From NCBI RefSeq assembly GCF_003634575.1, contig NZ_RBLJ01000001.1:434001-498000 (forward strand): DNA of 64,000 bases, written 5' to 3'. Both the position numbers and the translations under genes were made by a program. This stretch comes from Photorhabdus asymbiotica. GTDB lineage: Bacteria; Pseudomonadota; Gammaproteobacteria; Enterobacterales; Enterobacteriaceae. The stretch's first letter is position 1. Each line of letters starts with the position of its first letter. The notes beneath the pieces are model-generated. The model was not told the DNA's origin, searched no databases, and saw only the letters and a list, made by a program, of their open reading frames with translations. Positions 61,606-64,000 of the stretch are shown one piece after another.

Positions 61606-62394
61606 TCAAACTGAATTATAATGAGGCAAAAAAACCCGCCAATATTTATACGTATTCTCAGATACGCATTTGATATCAGCAGCAAAAACTTTAGATAGCG
61701 TATTTTCTTTCATTACCTCATCTGGTTTTCCATCCGCAACCAACTGTCCATCAGCAAGCAACCAAATCCGATCAGCTCTATCATAACTATGGTTAAGATC
61801 GTGACCACTCATAACTACTGAACCACCAAGTTCACAGAATTTTTTTACTAACAGATCAAGCGCCGCTACCTGAGCGATATCGAGGTTATTAGTAGGCTCA
61901 TCCAAAAGTAATAGTTTTCCTTCCAGATTGATTGACGACCAAACTTGCAAGAAAACCCCCGCTAATCGAACTCGTTGCCATTCACCACCAGATAATCTCC
62001 CTACCGGTGTCTCCAGAAGCATTCCTAACTTAAAAAAGGAACATAATTCTGGCAGTACACCACCTTTAACCGGAGGAGATGCTAAATATAGCTGCAAATA
62101 TTGAAAAACCGGCATTATTGGTACAGAAGAAACTTGCTGGCTAAACCATGCTCTGTGCCGTGCCAGTTCTCGGTGACGATATTCACTGAGACACTTTTGT
62201 TGCAAACAGATTTTGCCACTATACGGCAGAATACCTGCCATACAAGCTAATAACGTACTCTTTCCTGAACCATTCGGCCCAATAAGATGTATTTGTTCAC
62301 CTTGTTGTATTGATGCTGTCAGCGATATTAATCGGTTTTGGACTGATACTTGCCTGATAGTCATCAATTGATGGGTCATTTGTGCTTTACTCAC
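61606..62394 (-). CDS. btuD: Vitamin B12 ABC transporter ATP-binding protein BtuD
   Basis: ATPase of the BtuCDF cobalamin importer. 262 residues. Walker A GPNGSGKSTLLA, signature GRLSGGEWQRVRLAGVFLQ, Walker B LLLLDEPTNNLD, switch His in VVMSGHDLNHSYDRA. GTG start at 62394 follows GGAG at eight bases. It lies 4 bp from the end of btuC; E. coli has btuE between the two, and it is absent here. Confidence 0.95.
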   Translation of the reverse strand: MSKAQMTHQLMTIRQVSVQNRLISLTASIQQGEQIHLIGPNGSGKSTLLACMAGILPYSGKICLQQKCLSEYRHRELARHRAWFSQQVSSVPIMPVFQYLQLYLASPPVKGGVLPELCSFFKLGMLLETPVGRLSGGEWQRVRLAGVFLQVWSSINLEGKLLLLDEPTNNLDIAQVAALDLLVKKFCELGGSVVMSGHDLNHSYDRADRIWLLADGQLVADGKPDEVMKENTLSKVFAADIKCVSENTYKYWRVFLPHYNSV

Positions 62395-62398
62395 TTTC

Positions 62399-63406
62399 TT
62401 AACTCCAATCTCTGACTTTCAATAATAACCAAATGAATATCGGTGCTCCTAATGTTGCTGTTACAACACCAATTGGTACCTCTGCGTTAATCAGACTAAG
62501 GCGGGAAAGCAAATCAGCCAGCAATAACCCATAACCTCCGGTCAGAACACATGCAGGCAGCAATGTTTTGTAATCTGTTAAACCACATAAACGCAAAATA
62601 TGCGGAATAACCAAACCGATAAAACTGATTGTTCCAGCAAGTGCAACACTTAACCCCACCAACAGTCCAACAGCAAGTACAAATAAATTACGCCAATAAT
62701 AAAGTGAAATACCTAACTGGTAAGCCTGTGTTTCTCCCAACGAAAGAAAATTAAGCACTTTTCCTTGACTGCTCAGCCAAATAATCAAAGGAAATAAAGC
62801 AACTACCAACCATTGCTGTCGCCAATCTATTCCACTGAAACTGCCCATCATCCAATACATTAGCTGACGCAAATCTAAACTGGTACTAAAATAGACCATC
62901 CATGTCATTAGTGCCCCAGAGACAACGCCAAAAGCAACGCCCACCAACAACAATCGGGCATTATTCAAGTGACGCTTTCTTGAAAAGAACAACAATATCA
63001 TTGTGACAATAAGTGCTCCAAATACAGCGCCAGTACTCAGCAACCAAAATGGGGCAATACCGTGAAACATTAGCACCAAAAACACGACAACGACACCGGC
63101 ACCATTGCTGATCCCCAGTAGCCCTGGTTCAGCTAAAGGGTTTTCAAACAATGCCTGCATTATCGCACCCGCCACAGTCAAACTTGCACCCACAGCAATT
63201 ACAGCCAATACCCGAGGAAAACGCAATTGCCATACAAACAACCGACCTGTTTCAGAAAACCACTTATCAGGCCATATCCAATTTTCCCCGGCGCAAAGTG
63301 AAAGAAAAAAAACGAATAAAAATAAACAAGCAAGAATTGCCAGAAAACGATAATCACGTCTTTTCTGACGAATTACTAATTCAGCAATAGAATGGGTGGG
63401 TTGCAT
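62399..63406 (-). CDS. btuC: Vitamin B12 ABC transporter permease BtuC
   Basis: 335-residue FecCD-family permease with ten helices. Recognisable segments: [39 protein letters not shown], and the coupling region [16 protein letters not shown]. Paralogous to HmuU earlier in the window, but its C-terminus [20 protein letters not shown] is BtuC-like. Confidence 0.95.
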   Translation of the reverse strand: MQPTHSIAELVIRQKRRDYRFLAILACLFLFVFFLSLCAGENWIWPDKWFSETGRLFVWQLRFPRVLAVIAVGASLTVAGAIMQALFENPLAEPGLLGISNGAGVVVVFLVLMFHGIAPFWLLSTGAVFGALIVTMILLFFSRKRHLNNARLLLVGVAFGVVSGALMTWMVYFSTSLDLRQLMYWMMGSFSGIDWRQQWLVVALFPLIIWLSSQGKVLNFLSLGETQAYQLGISLYYWRNLFVLAVGLLVGLSVALAGTISFIGLVIPHILRLCGLTDYKTLLPACVLTGGYGLLLADLLSRLSLINAEVPIGVVTATLGAPIFIWLLLKVRDWS

Positions 63407-63438
63407 TGGACATCAGCTCATGAGAAAGGATATTTTAA

Positions 63439-63468
63439 GAAAAAGGCCGCTATTAGCGCGGCCTTTTT
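63439..63468 (-). terminator. ihfA terminator
   Basis: AAAAAGGCCGC and GCGGCCTTTTT form a G+C-rich stem on the - strand with a T tract, directly downstream of ihfA and before btuC. Confidence 0.9.
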
Positions 63469-63475
63469 GATTTGA

Positions 63476-63772
63476 TTATTCCTTAGGTGTGGCTTTCTCA
63501 ACCCTGCTTTTTAACTTCTGACCAGGACGGAATGTCACTACTCGGCGAGCTGTAATCGGAATATCTTCACCAGTCTTAGGATTACGTCCCGGACGTTGGT
63601 TTTTATCCCGTAAATCAAAGTTGCCAAATCCAGACAATTTTACCTGCTCACCATTCTCCAAAGAACGACGCACTTCTTCAAAGAACAATTCAACTAGATC
63701 TTTAGCATCACGTTTGCTAATCCCCAGTTTCTCAAACAGATTTTCTGACATTTCAGCTTTAGTAAGCGCCAT
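63476..63772 (-). CDS. ihfA: Integration host factor alpha subunit
   Basis: DNA-bending nucleoid protein, partner of IhfB. 98 residues (E. coli 99). HU-family body with [27 protein letters not shown], the arm with the intercalating Pro. It follows pheT by 4 bp, the E. coli arrangement. Confidence 0.97.
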   Translation of the reverse strand: MALTKAEMSENLFEKLGISKRDAKDLVELFFEEVRRSLENGEQVKLSGFGNFDLRDKNQRPGRNPKTGEDIPITARRVVTFRPGQKLKSRVEKATPKE

Positions 63773-63776
63773 AGGT

Positions 63777-64000
63777 TCAGTCCCTCAAGGATGCTTGGAA
63801 TCGCTGTTTCAGTACTGCAACACATTTATTAACGGTCGCAGCAATCTCTTCTTCTTCCAGTGTACGCGCGGTATCCTGCAAGATAAAACTTATAGCGAGG
63901 CTCTTATGACCCTCGGCTACACCTTTACCACAATACACGTCAAACAAGTTTATGCCAACTATATGATTTACGCCAACTTTCTTACATTCAACCAAAACAT
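63777..64000 (-). CDS. pheT: Phenylalanyl-tRNA synthetase beta subunit, 3' end only
   Basis: The last 74 codons; the gene continues beyond the window. The B8/anticodon-binding-like terminal domain shows the conserved [20 protein letters not shown]. pheT directly precedes ihfA as in other enteric bacteria. The upstream part is not available. Confidence 0.93.
   Translation of the reverse strand, partial: VLVECKKVGVNHIVGINLFDVYCGKGVAEGHKSLAISFILQDTARTLEEEEIAATVNKCVAVLKQRFQASLRD

Overview
The window reads as chromosomal DNA of an entomopathogenic enterobacterium, most likely Photorhabdus (Xenorhabdus is the nearest alternative). The backbone follows the Escherichia coli order closely: punR-punC-cfa-ribE-mdtK-valVW-pykF-lpp-ldtE-sufESDCBA-menI-ydiJ-ydiK-rprA-ppsA-ppsR-aroH. 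It is A+T-rich, carries eight ERIC repeats, and holds genes typical of Photorhabdus: a hemR-hemS-hmuTUV haem locus, a lone SopB-like effector, and the arn (pbgPE) lipid A operon, which is known to matter for virulence and symbiosis in that genus. Genus assignment is inference; no marker gene was compared.

Layout. 1-9.9 kb: purine-nucleoside regulator and exporter, cfa, a 1.5-kb insertion (3.8-5.1 kb) with a 37-codon peptide gene and an M29-like metallopeptidase gene, then ribE, mdtK, two tRNA-Val(GAC) genes and pykF. 9.9-15.1 kb: accessory insertion between pykF and lpp, with a SopB-type phosphoinositide phosphatase bracketed by two related gene fragments, a decayed IS3 copy, about 1 kb without genes, and a dienoyl-CoA isomerase-like gene. 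15.5-35.3 kb: lpp, ldtE, the suf operon with a Fur box, an ERIC with an IS630-family element inserted at its end, a hok-type toxin locus, menI-ydiJ, ydiK, the small RNA RprA, divergent ppsA/ppsR with a Cra-like site, and aroH. 35.4-41.5 kb: Fur-boxed haem uptake operon. 41.5-53.4 kb: accessory region with a membrane protein, a SoxS/RamA-type regulator, a Gly/Ser-tailed protein, a secreted protein, a four-gene ABC/TolC exporter, an orphan FlhE-like protein, a SASA-type esterase and a secreted-protein gene broken by an ERIC. 53.4-64 kb: nlpC, arnBCADTEF, btuCD, ihfA and the 3' end of pheT.

How it fits together. Three systems answer iron status (suf, haem uptake and possibly their repeats): Fur-like boxes precede sufA and hemR. 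Carbon flow at the PEP/pyruvate node is represented by pykF and ppsA, each with a Cra-like site, plus the PpsA regulator PpsR and PEP-consuming AroH. Envelope genes (lpp, ldtE, nlpC, arn, btuC) recur.

Most interesting observations: (1) the candidate peptide/peptidase pair at 3.9-5.0 kb, which looks like a minimal ribosomal-peptide system; (2) the ends of the IS630-family element and of the ERIC repeats share a TA-CCC-N7-TTSRA..TGC layout, suggesting ERIC is a non-autonomous relative mobilised by this kind of transposase; (3) an ERIC that has inserted into a coding sequence, where deleting 125 bp restores the frame exactly.
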